From Dyella flagellata (GTDB lineage: Bacteria; Pseudomonadota; Gammaproteobacteria; Xanthomonadales; Rhodanobacteraceae): 64,000 nucleotides of DNA. Numbering within the stretch: position 1 is the first letter of the stretch; every line of letters begins with the position of its first letter. The stretch spans positions 1-64,000 of the forward strand of contig NZ_BSOA01000043.1 of NCBI RefSeq assembly GCF_030160275.1, in the 5' to 3' direction. The position numbers and the translations under genes were made by a program. The notes under the pieces are model-generated. The model ran no database searches. It was not told the origin of the DNA and worked only from the letters and a program-made list of their open reading frames with translations. Shown here piece by piece: positions 32,610 to 41,562 of the stretch.

Positions 32610-34901
32610 GTGAAAACCGAGCATGTGATGATCGGCGTATCCATGGCGGCAGCCCTCGCCACGCTGCCTTTGACCGCCCTGGCTTCTGCTTCAAACGCTG
32701 CGCTGGCGGGTCTCACCATCACCGAAGCGCCGCGAGTTACTCAAACCATAGACAATAGAGTCGTTTCTGCTCTGGGCAATACGCATTTATCGATGCTTGA
32801 CAGCCTGGCGCCCGCGCGCGCGGTGACTGATTCCACCCCGATGAACCATATGCAACTGGTCCTGCGACGCAGCGCCCTGCGCACGACCGCACTGAGTCAG
32901 TTGATCGCCGCGCAGCACGATCGTTCCTCGCCCAAGTTTCATCAATGGCTGACGCCGGCCGAGTATGGTCGGGCTTTCGGCGTAGCCGACACGGATATAA
33001 GCGCTGTAACGTCCTGGCTGATTTCGCAGGGCTTCAAGGTCAACGGTGTGTTGGCGAACAAGATGCAGATCGATTTCAGCGGCACCGCAGGACAGGTGCG
33101 GCAAGCCTTCCACACTCAGGAAAACCACTATATCGTTAACAAGGTCAGCCATATCGCCAATGCTAGCGATATCAGCATGCCGGCGGCACTACACAGCGTG
33201 GTGGTAGGTGTGGCGGGCCTGAATGATTTTAGGCCGCAAGCTTTGCACCAGCAGCCGAAGATCGCGCAGTTCAATACATCCAGTCAGCGCTTCAAGATTC
33301 AGCTGGCGCCCGGCGCCAACACCCGTATCGGTGGCGCTCCCGCTCCGATGGTGAATTTCAATGGAGGTGTACGTGGCTTTGCGCCTTACGACATGCAGAC
33401 GATGTACAACACCTCCCCCTTGTACGGCAGCGGAGTGACCGGCAAGGGCATCACCATTGCGGTGGTGGAAGACCAGGACATGGACGTATCGGACTGGCCG
33501 AACTTCGTCAGCCAGTTTGGTTTGGGCGGCTACGGCGGAACTTTCAAGCAGTTCCAGCCGCTGTTGTCGCCTGATACGGGCAACTGTACCGATCCAGGCG
33601 GCAACAGCCCTACGGGGGAGAGCATCGAGACCGTGCTCGATTCGGAATATGCCACCGCCATCGCACCGGGGGCGTCGATCTGGGTGGCTACGTGCAATGA
33701 CGCCGGCAGCAGCAATTTCTTTGGCGGCGTGTTCACAGCTGCGAGCAATTTGATCAATGGAGCATCGCGCCCCAATGTGATCAGTGCCAGCTACGGTTTC
33801 GGCGAGGGCTTTACCGATACTCCCAGTAAGACGGCAATTGACATGATGTGGGCGCAGGCAGACGCGGAAGGTATCTCCGTTTTTGTGTCGACCGGCGATT
33901 CCGGTTCCAATCCCAGCTTCAACGGTTCGATCATCAACGGCCGGCCTGCCATCGACGCCAATTCCTTTGCCTCCTCACCCAACGATACCAGCGTCGGCGG
34001 CTCGGATACTGCGGACGTACTCGATGGCACGAGTAGCAAGTACTTCAACACGACGTTGAATCCGGTGTATGGATCGGCGAAGTCGTACGTGCCGGAAATT
34101 ACCTGGAACCAGTCCTGTGGCAATACCCGTGCCGCTAAGGACCTGATCCATGGCAGCGCCTTGCAGTTTTGCAAGAACGCGTTGATCTACGACCCCCAGG
34201 GCGATTACGTCACATCGGAAAGCGGTAGCGGTGGAGCGTCTTCGGTCGACAGGAAGCCCGCATGGCAGCGGATTGTGCACGGCGCGGCCAAGGACCAATC
34301 GCGTGACCTGCCGGACATCTCGCTGTTCGCTGGCTCCTATGGCGGCTATTCCTCGGTGATCCTTTGTACAGGTGCCTATCCGTGTAAGCCAAACTTCAGT
34401 TCGCCGGTAGTCCTGGAAGGCGGCACGTCACTGTCGTCGCCGATGTTTGCCGGCATCCAGGCGCTGATCGATCAGGGGATGGTCAGCGCGGGCGGGTCGG
34501 TAAATCAGGGCAATGCCGCTCCCACTTTGTACGAGTTGGCTCGGAACGAATTCGGTGGCCCAGCCGGTTCGGTGCCGTCGACGCTTGCTGCGTGCAATGC
34601 CGACAACGGCTCCGGGGGCACCAGCCAGTGCGTGTTCCATAACATCACCGATGGCGGTAATGCCACGCAGTGCGTTCAGCTGCAAGGTCAAACCACAACT
34701 GATTGTTACTTCTACGGTACGATCCAAAACCTCCAGGGTGCGGGGCAGGCCAAGATCGGGCTGACCTCGTCCAGCGCCACGAAGTACGACAAGACTACGG
34801 CAGCCTTCGCAGCAAAAGCCGGCTGGAGTTTCGCCAATGGCTTGGGTTCGGTGAATACCGCCAACCTGCTGTCGGCGTGGAAGTCGTTCAACGGTCTGTA
34901 A
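32610..34901 (+). CDS. Sedolisin (S53) protease, second copy
   Basis: 763 residues, GTG start with AAGGGAG 7 bases upstream. Same layout as the protease at 8227: signal peptide (about 1-26), pro-kumamolisin domain (KFHQWLTPAEYGRAFG), peptidase domain with E340 and D344, SSGDSG-like oxyanion (STGDSG) and nucleophile S607 in GGTSLSSP. Active residues are intact. Flanked by a remnant (upstream) and an intact member (downstream, convergent) of the GCFxxSYP secreted family. Confidence 0.93.
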   Translation: MKTEHVMIGVSMAAALATLPLTALASASNAALAGLTITEAPRVTQTIDNRVVSALGNTHLSMLDSLAPARAVTDSTPMNHMQLVLRRSALRTTALSQLIAAQHDRSSPKFHQWLTPAEYGRAFGVADTDISAVTSWLISQGFKVNGVLANKMQIDFSGTAGQVRQAFHTQENHYIVNKVSHIANASDISMPAALHSVVVGVAGLNDFRPQALHQQPKIAQFNTSSQRFKIQLAPGANTRIGGAPAPMVNFNGGVRGFAPYDMQTMYNTSPLYGSGVTGKGITIAVVEDQDMDVSDWPNFVSQFGLGGYGGTFKQFQPLLSPDTGNCTDPGGNSPTGESIETVLDSEYATAIAPGASIWVATCNDAGSSNFFGGVFTAASNLINGASRPNVISASYGFGEGFTDTPSKTAIDMMWAQADAEGISVFVSTGDSGSNPSFNGSIINGRPAIDANSFASSPNDTSVGGSDTADVLDGTSSKYFNTTLNPVYGSAKSYVPEITWNQSCGNTRAAKDLIHGSALQFCKNALIYDPQGDYVTSESGSGGASSVDRKPAWQRIVHGAAKDQSRDLPDISLFAGSYGGYSSVILCTGAYPCKPNFSSPVVLEGGTSLSSPMFAGIQALIDQGMVSAGGSVNQGNAAPTLYELARNEFGGPAGSVPSTLAACNADNGSGGTSQCVFHNITDGGNATQCVQLQGQTTTDCYFYGTIQNLQGAGQAKIGLTSSSATKYDKTTAAFAAKAGWSFANGLGSVNTANLLSAWKSFNGL

Positions 34902-34978
34902 TCGCCCTCATGAGGCATCGAGCTTTGTACCCCTGGCGGGCCATTGCCGCCAGGGGATTGTTTTAGCAATGCTCAGGC

Positions 34979-36094
34979 CTATGGCGTGGGTGCGATAGGC
35001 GCAGCAGTGCCACCGCCGTTACCTTCGGTAAATGAAATGGAGGGCAGGGTGCCGCCGTTTGTGCTGCAAGGGCTTGTCAAATTGAGTGCACTTGTCTCGC
35101 CGGTATAGCTGGTGCTTGAGCAGGACGGGGCGTTGGTGGTCCCATTGGCGATGCTTGTAAGGACGGAAAACGAAACTCCGTCATTGAAGCCCACCGCTGC
35201 GTAGGATCCCACTCCAAAAATATTGTACTCGGCGCTTTGCCAGGCTGAAGAAAAATCCCCGAGCACACTTGGCTGATTGACTGTGTAGAGCGTACTGCCG
35301 ACGGCAACCGTCATCGAATCCGTACCGTTTGCAGTTTGACCGTAAACGCGGATATTGCTCAAGCCGGCAATCGGCTGCATGGGAACACTGACGTAGTAGG
35401 AAAGAAAGCAGTTGCCATAATAAAGCTCCCAAGCAGACGACGGGCACGAAGTCTGATTGAGAAGGATGTACCACAGGGAGCCGTAGGCCACGCCCGAATT
35501 GGGCATGTTCTGGTAGACGAACTGCACCCATCCCGTGCAGTCGTTGCAAACCGAGGAATCAGTAACCGTAAAGAAATTCGAGTTGAGCTGAAGAGAATAC
35601 GTATTGCTTCCGTTTACGGGATCATTTATCTCGATCAGGTTGGTAATAGCGGGGAACGATCCTTCGGCCAAGGAAATGGGGCCACCTGTGGCGTTAGCAA
35701 CAAAGTCACCGACGCCGTTTCCTATGGTTTGCAGCGCACTTTGTGAGCGGCTCACAATACCCTTGCTGTTCATCGGCCCGGTGCGTGGCAAGTAGGACGG
35801 AATGTGTGGAGGCATGAAAAAGACCGGTTGCGAACAGGGTACTTGCATCCACGCATGGGCGGGGTAGGAAACCGTAAAGCAACCTTCACGTGATGGAAGC
35901 GAACGTCTAGCGGCATCATGCCAGGTGCGCTGTAGATCGTCTGGCAAAGCTTGGTTCATGGGCGTGCCGACCATCACCACTTGTAACGACCGGGCGTGCG
36001 CGACGGGAATCGCGGCCAATTGAAGACACATGATAATGGCGACGATCATTGCGCACAGAAAACGACGCATGCCAATCAATGTTGAACTTGACAT
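34979..36094 (-). CDS. Secreted protein, GCFxxSYP family paralog C
   Basis: 371 residues, unrecognised. Signal peptide to about residue 35 (LQLAAIPVAHA). It shares with paralog A the EGCFTVSYPAHAW...C segment, a WHDAARRSLP helix just before it, and the GETSALNL...LPSISFTEGN C-terminus, but is otherwise much diverged. The body is Ser/Asn/Thr-rich with several Cys. GGGAG lies upstream of the ATG. Convergent with the S53 gene, 77 bp apart. Confidence 0.7.
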   Translation of the reverse strand: MSSSTLIGMRRFLCAMIVAIIMCLQLAAIPVAHARSLQVVMVGTPMNQALPDDLQRTWHDAARRSLPSREGCFTVSYPAHAWMQVPCSQPVFFMPPHIPSYLPRTGPMNSKGIVSRSQSALQTIGNGVGDFVANATGGPISLAEGSFPAITNLIEINDPVNGSNTYSLQLNSNFFTVTDSSVCNDCTGWVQFVYQNMPNSGVAYGSLWYILLNQTSCPSSAWELYYGNCFLSYYVSVPMQPIAGLSNIRVYGQTANGTDSMTVAVGSTLYTVNQPSVLGDFSSAWQSAEYNIFGVGSYAAVGFNDGVSFSVLTSIANGTTNAPSCSSTSYTGETSALNLTSPCSTNGGTLPSISFTEGNGGGTAAPIAPTP

Positions 36095-36262
36095 AGTTAT
36101 GCTCCCGTTGAAGAGTAGGTTGGGACATGCCGAAGTCAGTTACGGCATGGCTTTATCACCATCTTGCAGCAGCCAGCTGTCATCAGTTCGATTTCACCAA
36201 CAGGATCGCGAATGCGGTTCCTTCAAGAAGTCCGGTGTTCCGTGGATGCCAAGCTATCTGGC

Positions 36263-37081
36263 TTATTCTGATCGTCGGTTTTGATCTTGCCGGGTAGAAG
36301 CTGTTGAGGCAGTCGCGGTGCTATCGGTCGCTTCCGCGCTGAATTTTGCTCGATATTCGCTCGGTGACATCCCTACCAGTTCCCTGAATCGTCGTGCAAA
36401 CGCGGACTGGTCCGAGAAGCCGCAGCTTTGTCCTATATCGGCGACACTTTTGTTTCCCCGCAACTCATGCATGGCCGCTTGGATCCGCAGCTGTGCAACC
36501 AGCTGCAAGGGGGTGAGCTGGAAAACGCTGCGAAAGGACCGTTCCAACTTTGATACGGAAAAACCGATCTGCTTCGCCAGGTCGGTCACATAAATGGTTT
36601 CCGAAAAATGTTCGTTGAGATAAGTCAGGGTCGCGCGTAGCTTTTCGTAGTGGTCACCACGCGCCTCGACGCGATCAAGATCGCGAGAAATTCCCATGAG
36701 TCCTTGCACTTTGTTGTCCATATAAATGGGGCGTTTACAGGTAAGACACCATCCTGGCGTGCTATTGGGGTACAGGTGCAGTTCCAGCAAATCGTGGATG
36801 ATGGCCCCTTCCAATACATCCCTGTCTTGTTTGGCGTAACTGGCGCTTAGTCCGATCGGATAAAGCTCATCCACCCGTTTGCCAATGAGCTGAGTGCGCG
36901 ATTTCAGGCCGAGACGGCGCACCATCGTGGCATTCGCGTACAGATAGCGGCCGGCTAGATCCTTCACGAAAAACAACACATCCGGCACGGAGTCGAATAG
37001 AACCTGCAGCTCTCCCGCTTCGAGCGGAAAGGGTGGGTGATTTAGCTCCGAGAGTGCGCTATAGACCGATTCCCATTTCAT
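36263..37081 (-). CDS. PAS-AraC transcription regulator
   Basis: 272 residues from ATG 37081 (GAGGG 9 bases upstream; the TTG three codons earlier is too close to it). Residues about 20-130 are a PAS domain (LFDSVPDVLFFVKDLAGRYL), ending with a CLTCKRPIYM strand. The C-terminal 100 residues are an AraC double HTH (VTDLAKQIGFSVSKLERSF and VADIGQSCGFSDQSAFARRF). It senses an unknown small molecule or redox cue. Targets are unknown; it is divergent from a secreted protein gene. Confidence 0.9.
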   Translation of the reverse strand: MKWESVYSALSELNHPPFPLEAGELQVLFDSVPDVLFFVKDLAGRYLYANATMVRRLGLKSRTQLIGKRVDELYPIGLSASYAKQDRDVLEGAIIHDLLELHLYPNSTPGWCLTCKRPIYMDNKVQGLMGISRDLDRVEARGDHYEKLRATLTYLNEHFSETIYVTDLAKQIGFSVSKLERSFRSVFQLTPLQLVAQLRIQAAMHELRGNKSVADIGQSCGFSDQSAFARRFRELVGMSPSEYRAKFSAEATDSTATASTASTRQDQNRRSE

Positions 37082-37651
37082 GCGAAGCAACCCTCACTTG
37101 AAGGTTTGAGCGAGCGGTCTGCATGCCGCAGTTCCATTTTTTCCCCTACGGGAACCTTTGCCGGAATCAGCCTTGCAGTCAACGATATCGTGCAAGGCAA
37201 AGTCACCCGAATTCCCATAGTATGAAGTCGCTCACATTGGTATTTGAACGTTTAAACATATTTTTTTGCTTTCGTCACCTAGATGGATTGTTAATGAATA
37301 AAAATCATTAGGTGTTTTCCCATTCAAGACGTCTTAGAAGTAAAGGCGAAAATTATTCAATATATATGGACTCGTTTTGGTTCGTATTTGAGCTTGTGTC
37401 AAGGTAGTTTTTGGATCATCGATGGGGTAATGGGGCAAACGATTTTGTCAAGGACATGGGCCGAAGATTTCGGCTTTTGCGTAAGCATTCCGAGCGTATG
37501 CCCGTAGGGAGAGAGGGGCGCGCAGCGCTGAGGAAAACGACGAAGCTTCATTTTTTGACCAGGAGCGAAACCAGCCCCGCTAAAGCGGAATGCTGTGGCT
37601 TGGCAGCCGCAGTGCGGGTTCTTTTGTTCTCTGCATAAATGAGGAGTCAAC
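37082..37651. other. Long intergenic leader with AAGACGTCTT palindrome
   Basis: No supported gene. An AT-rich stretch (37220-37400) probably holds the promoter of the downstream secreted protein. AAGACGTCTT at 37326-37335 is a perfect palindrome related to the site at 32378-32407. GTCAACATG precedes the coding region, and AATGAGGAG supplies its ribosome site. Confidence 0.4.
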
Positions 37652-38737
37652 ATGTTCGAACATACGAAATGCAAACTGCTTAAAGTGGCGTCCATATCTG
37701 GCTTGCTTGCGTTCGCGGCGGGTAGTGCTTTTGCAGCCCAAAATGCCAGGCCGATCACTAACAATCCCTATTCGCCTGCTTATGGACATCCCTATCGACA
37801 TGGGGTGATGCCCACACCTGAGGCCCACGCGAGAATGAGAGCCTATGCGGCGCAATTGGGCATGAGGGCCGCCGACACCGGCCCGAAGACGTTGGCTTTC
37901 GGCGGCGGCGTGGATGGCGTTGGTGTCACCAGTGGTACGCCCCAGGTTTACCTGGTGTTCTATGGCAGTACTTGGGGCAACGTAAGCACCGACACCAACG
38001 GCGACCTTAACTTTGACAATGATCCCAACGGCGCCGCGCCCTATCTGCAGGAGCTTTTAAAGGGCCTGGGCACCGGTGGCGAACTGTGGTCGGGCACGAT
38101 GACCCAGTATTGCGATGGCCCCTTGGTGGCAAAGGGTGCGACGTCCTGTCCATCCGGTGCCCCGTTGATCGGGTATCCCACAGGTGGAGTGCTTGCCGGG
38201 GTGTGGTACGACAACTCGCAACCCACGCCTAATGCGACCCAAGCGCAACTTGCGCAGGAAGCCGAGAACGCTGCGGCGCATTTCGGCAACACCACTTCCG
38301 ATTCCAATCGTTATGTGCAGTACGTGATCGTGTCGCCCACGGGGGCCGATCCTGATGGCTTCCAGGAAGGCGATTTCTGTGCGTGGCACGATTACGACAG
38401 CTCGCCCTACGGTGACATTGCATACACCAACCTGCCTTATGTGTCCGACCAAGGCTGTGGCGCGGGCTATGTCAATCCGGGCAACAATCTGGACGCTTTC
38501 TCTATGGCGGAAGGCCATGAATACGCCGAAACGATCACCGACCAGTTCCCATTGGGCGGCTGGGCCAATCCGAACAATCCACCGGGTGGTCCTGAAAACG
38601 GCGATGAGTGTGCATATATCACCTCCGGTCAGGGAGCACTGGCCAATGTCAGCATGGGCACGGGTTCCTTTGCGATGCAAAGCACTTGGTCCAACGACAC
38701 CAACCAATGCGAGATCGCCCATCCCATCGTTCAGTGA
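37652..38737 (+). CDS. Secreted putative metallopeptidase, EXORDIUM/PHI-1-like
   Basis: 361 residues. Signal peptide to about residue 28 (AFAAGSAFAA). A middle region starting VYLVFYGSTWG and a later MAEGHEYAETITDQ with H289-E290 resemble secreted proteins of the phosphate-induced (PHI-1/EXORDIUM) type and their HE-containing bacterial relatives. HEYAE lacks the second His of HExxH, so metal binding and catalysis are uncertain. Several Cys suggest extracellular disulfides. GAGGAG lies 6 bases upstream of the ATG. Confidence 0.6.
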   Translation: MFEHTKCKLLKVASISGLLAFAAGSAFAAQNARPITNNPYSPAYGHPYRHGVMPTPEAHARMRAYAAQLGMRAADTGPKTLAFGGGVDGVGVTSGTPQVYLVFYGSTWGNVSTDTNGDLNFDNDPNGAAPYLQELLKGLGTGGELWSGTMTQYCDGPLVAKGATSCPSGAPLIGYPTGGVLAGVWYDNSQPTPNATQAQLAQEAENAAAHFGNTTSDSNRYVQYVIVSPTGADPDGFQEGDFCAWHDYDSSPYGDIAYTNLPYVSDQGCGAGYVNPGNNLDAFSMAEGHEYAETITDQFPLGGWANPNNPPGGPENGDECAYITSGQGALANVSMGTGSFAMQSTWSNDTNQCEIAHPIVQ

Positions 38738-38920
38738 TGGCATTCCGTTGAGGATGTGACAAGCATCCGATGCAACTCACCCCAACGCCGCGCCGGTGGC
38801 ACGGCTTGGGGCTGAGGCATGCGGGCTTTTTTCTTTCGAATCACGGAAAAATCAGATGGCTGCGTTATGGCCATGTCATTTAGGCGAAGGCCCACCTTAT
38901 GGTATGGAACGGATGATCTA
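38738..38920. other. Intergenic region with imperfect hairpin
   Basis: CCCCAACGCCG and CGGCTTGGGG (about 38780-38812) pair with one bulge; a T-run (GGGCTTTTTTCTTT) begins about 15 bases later, so it may end the upstream transcript. No gene is seen in 38738-39085 apart from the REP pair. Confidence 0.4.
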
Positions 38921-38993
38921 GTAGGCTGGGATGCCAATCCCAGCATCGCGATGGCGCATGCATGGCAATGCTGGGATTGTCATCCCAGCCTAC
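38921..38993. repeat. REP pair
   Basis: GTAGGCTGGGATG...CATCCCAGCCTAC, with a 24-bp variable middle. It lies in the leader of the second MDR gene. Confidence 0.85.
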
Positions 38994-39085
38994 GGGCCTC
39001 GTTGGCGCCAACTACCAAAAGGGAGCAAACTGAAGTCGATTGCAGGTGCCCCAGATGAATCGGCCACTCATCAAGGAGCAGAGCC

Positions 39086-40063
39086 ATGCGTAGTGCCATC
39101 CATGCCTCGTTTGGTGTTCCCGGCGAAGTGCTCGCCCTGGGTAACAGCCCCGTACCAGAGCCTGGGGCAGGGCAGGTTCGGATTCGAACCTTGCTCTCGC
39201 CGATCCATAACCACGATCTGTGGACCGTCCGTGGCCAGTACGGCTACAAACCGACACTGCCGGCGATTGGCGGCTCCGAAGCGGCAGGCATCGTCGACGC
39301 CTTGGGCGTTGGAGTCGAGGGCATTGCAGTCGGGCAGCGTGTGGCCGTGGCGTCCGTGCACGGTACTTGGGCGGAATATTTCCTCGCTCCGGCCCAAGCG
39401 GTTGTGCCGGTGCCCGAGCTGATCTCCGACGAAGTGGCGGCGCAGCTGATCGCCATGCCGTTCAGCGCCATTTCCCTGCTGGACTTCCTGCACGTAGAGC
39501 ATGGCGACTGGATCATCCAGAACGCCGCCAGCGGCGCGGTCGGCAAGACTTTGGCGATCGTGGCCAAGGCGCGCGGCATCCACGTCATCAACCTGGTGCG
39601 TCGTGACGCGAGCGTGGGAGAACTCGCTGCGCTAGGCATCGGGCACGCCGTGTCCACCACGCAGGACGAGTGGCAGCAGCACGTGCTTTCGATCACGGCA
39701 GGCGCGCCGATCCGCGCGGCGGTCGACTCCCTCGGCGGCAAGGCCAGCGGCGATCTGCTGGCGCTGTTGGGCGAGAACGGCCTGCTGGTGTCCTTCGGCG
39801 CCACCGGCGAAGGGTCGATGCAGCTGTCTTCGGCCGAACTCATATTCAAGCAGGTCACGGTGAAGGGTTTTTGGGGTAGCAAGGTGAGCGCCGCCATGCA
39901 TGCCGAAACCCGGCGCCGCTTGATCGCGGAGTTGCTGCGCCTGGCGGCGAGCGGCGAGTTGAAGTTGCCGGTGGAGGCGATCTTCGATCTGGCCGAAGTT
40001 GGCCAGGCCGCCGTCGGCAGCGCGCAATCGGGACGCAAGGGCAAGGTGCTGCTGCGCCCCTGA
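39086..40063 (+). CDS. MDR zinc-type/quinone oxidoreductase, copy 2
   Basis: 325 residues, same length and fold as the copy at 30942 with long identical stretches (LSPIHNHDLWT, QLIAMPFSA, GIHVINLVRRDA). AAGGAG precedes the ATG. It keeps the Rossmann motif SGAVGKTLAIVAKARG. Unlike copy 1 it has no linked TetR or DJ-1 gene; a serine hydrolase follows about 100 bp later. A recent duplication is likely. Confidence 0.88.
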   Translation: MRSAIHASFGVPGEVLALGNSPVPEPGAGQVRIRTLLSPIHNHDLWTVRGQYGYKPTLPAIGGSEAAGIVDALGVGVEGIAVGQRVAVASVHGTWAEYFLAPAQAVVPVPELISDEVAAQLIAMPFSAISLLDFLHVEHGDWIIQNAASGAVGKTLAIVAKARGIHVINLVRRDASVGELAALGIGHAVSTTQDEWQQHVLSITAGAPIRAAVDSLGGKASGDLLALLGENGLLVSFGATGEGSMQLSSAELIFKQVTVKGFWGSKVSAAMHAETRRRLIAELLRLAASGELKLPVEAIFDLAEVGQAAVGSAQSGRKGKVLLRP

Positions 40064-40164
40064 CGCGTGCGAATTCGCGGTGCAGCCGTACGAATCCGCC
40101 GAACAGGACGATGGGACGGCCTCGCAGGCCCATCCTGCAGGCCTCTCGTCCCGGAGTCCTAGCC

Positions 40165-41562
40165 ATGAGATTTGCCCGTTACGCCCTGTCTAGCCTGCTT
40201 GTGCTGGTGCTGATCGGCAGCGCCTTCGTAGCGTCCAAGCGGGAGGCACTACACATCGCTGCCGCCTCGGTCAGCCAATCCTTGTGCGCGGCGGCCTTCG
40301 TGTCGCAGGTCGATCCCGATCGGGTCTTTGCGCAGGAGCAGCGGCCATTGCTGGGTAGTATCGCCTGGGCGGCAAGCTACACGGTGGATCGTGCGCGCCA
40401 AAACGTGCGCAGCCGGGTGCTGGGCTTGTTCCAGGCCCGCTCGGAATACCGTGCCGGTCTGGGCTGCACGCTTGTATTCGGTGATGATCCGGCGCCCAAG
40501 GCAGTTGCCGTCGACGTACACTCCGTGCCCGATACCTTCGGTCCGCAAGTCGTCACGCCGGTCGACCCTGCGCTGCGCGCGGCGCTTGAGCTTGCCTTCG
40601 CCGAACCCGATCCGGCGCATCCACGCCTGACCAAAGCCGTCGTGGTGCTGCATGACGGCCACCTGATCGCCGAGCGCTACGCTCCCGGTTACGGTCCTCA
40701 AACGCCGATCTGGGGACATTCGATCACCAAGTCGGTGATGCAGGCGCTGATCGGCATCCTGGTGCGCCAGGGGCAGCTGCACCCGGACCAGGCCGCGCCG
40801 ATCGCTGCCTGGGCATCGCCTACGGACCCGCGCCACGCCATTACGGTTGATCAACTACTGCGCATGGACAGCGGGCTGCCCTTCGATGAAACCGAAGGCC
40901 CGGTCAACCCGGCCACCCACATGTGGTTTCGCGAGGCCGATACGGCCGCTTATGCCGCACGCATGCCGCTTGCTCATGCGCCCGGCACCGCTTGGGGCTA
41001 TAGCAACCTCAGCTACGCATTGCTTTCCAAGCTGGTTGGCGAAGCCAGTGGCGGCACGGCCGCCGACGCCGAGAAGTTCGTGCGCGATGAATTGTTCGCG
41101 CCGCTGGGCATGAACCATTCGGTGATCGAAACCGACGTCAGCGGCAGTTTGCTCGGTTCCGGCTTCATGTATGGTTCCGCGCGCGACTTTGCCCGCTTCG
41201 GCCAGCTTTATCTGGATGACGGTGTGGTGGACGGCAAGCGCATCCTGCCGGAAGGATGGGCGACTTATGCTCATTCGCAGACGCTGGATACTGGTTATGG
41301 CGCCGGCTTCTGGACCAACCTGGTGAACCAGGGCAGCGTGCCGGTATGGGACGCCCCGTGGGGCATGCCGCAGTTGCCCAAAGACATGTTCTACGCGCGC
41401 GGCGCCTTCGGGCAGTACGTCATCATCGTGCCTTCCGAGCACCTGGTGGTGGTGCGGATGGGGCTGAGCGTGCAAGGCGGCAGCACCGGCATCGGCGATG
41501 CGACCGCCAGGATCATCGCCGCATTGCATCGCACGGGATCGGCCGCGCTTGCGATCAGGTGA
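40165..41562 (+). CDS. Serine hydrolase, class C beta-lactamase family
   Basis: 465 residues from ATG 40165 (CCGGAG upstream). One N-terminal membrane segment or signal anchor (about 9-23), then an extracytoplasmic domain with the penicillin-recognising SxxK at S186-I-T-K189 and Y279-S-N. Family members include esterases, D-aminopeptidases and beta-lactamases; here a general serine hydrolase is the safe call. Convergent with an AraC-type membrane regulator (8-bp overlap). Confidence 0.87.
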   Translation: MRFARYALSSLLVLVLIGSAFVASKREALHIAAASVSQSLCAAAFVSQVDPDRVFAQEQRPLLGSIAWAASYTVDRARQNVRSRVLGLFQARSEYRAGLGCTLVFGDDPAPKAVAVDVHSVPDTFGPQVVTPVDPALRAALELAFAEPDPAHPRLTKAVVVLHDGHLIAERYAPGYGPQTPIWGHSITKSVMQALIGILVRQGQLHPDQAAPIAAWASPTDPRHAITVDQLLRMDSGLPFDETEGPVNPATHMWFREADTAAYAARMPLAHAPGTAWGYSNLSYALLSKLVGEASGGTAADAEKFVRDELFAPLGMNHSVIETDVSGSLLGSGFMYGSARDFARFGQLYLDDGVVDGKRILPEGWATYAHSQTLDTGYGAGFWTNLVNQGSVPVWDAPWGMPQLPKDMFYARGAFGQYVIIVPSEHLVVVRMGLSVQGGSTGIGDATARIIAALHRTGSAALAIR

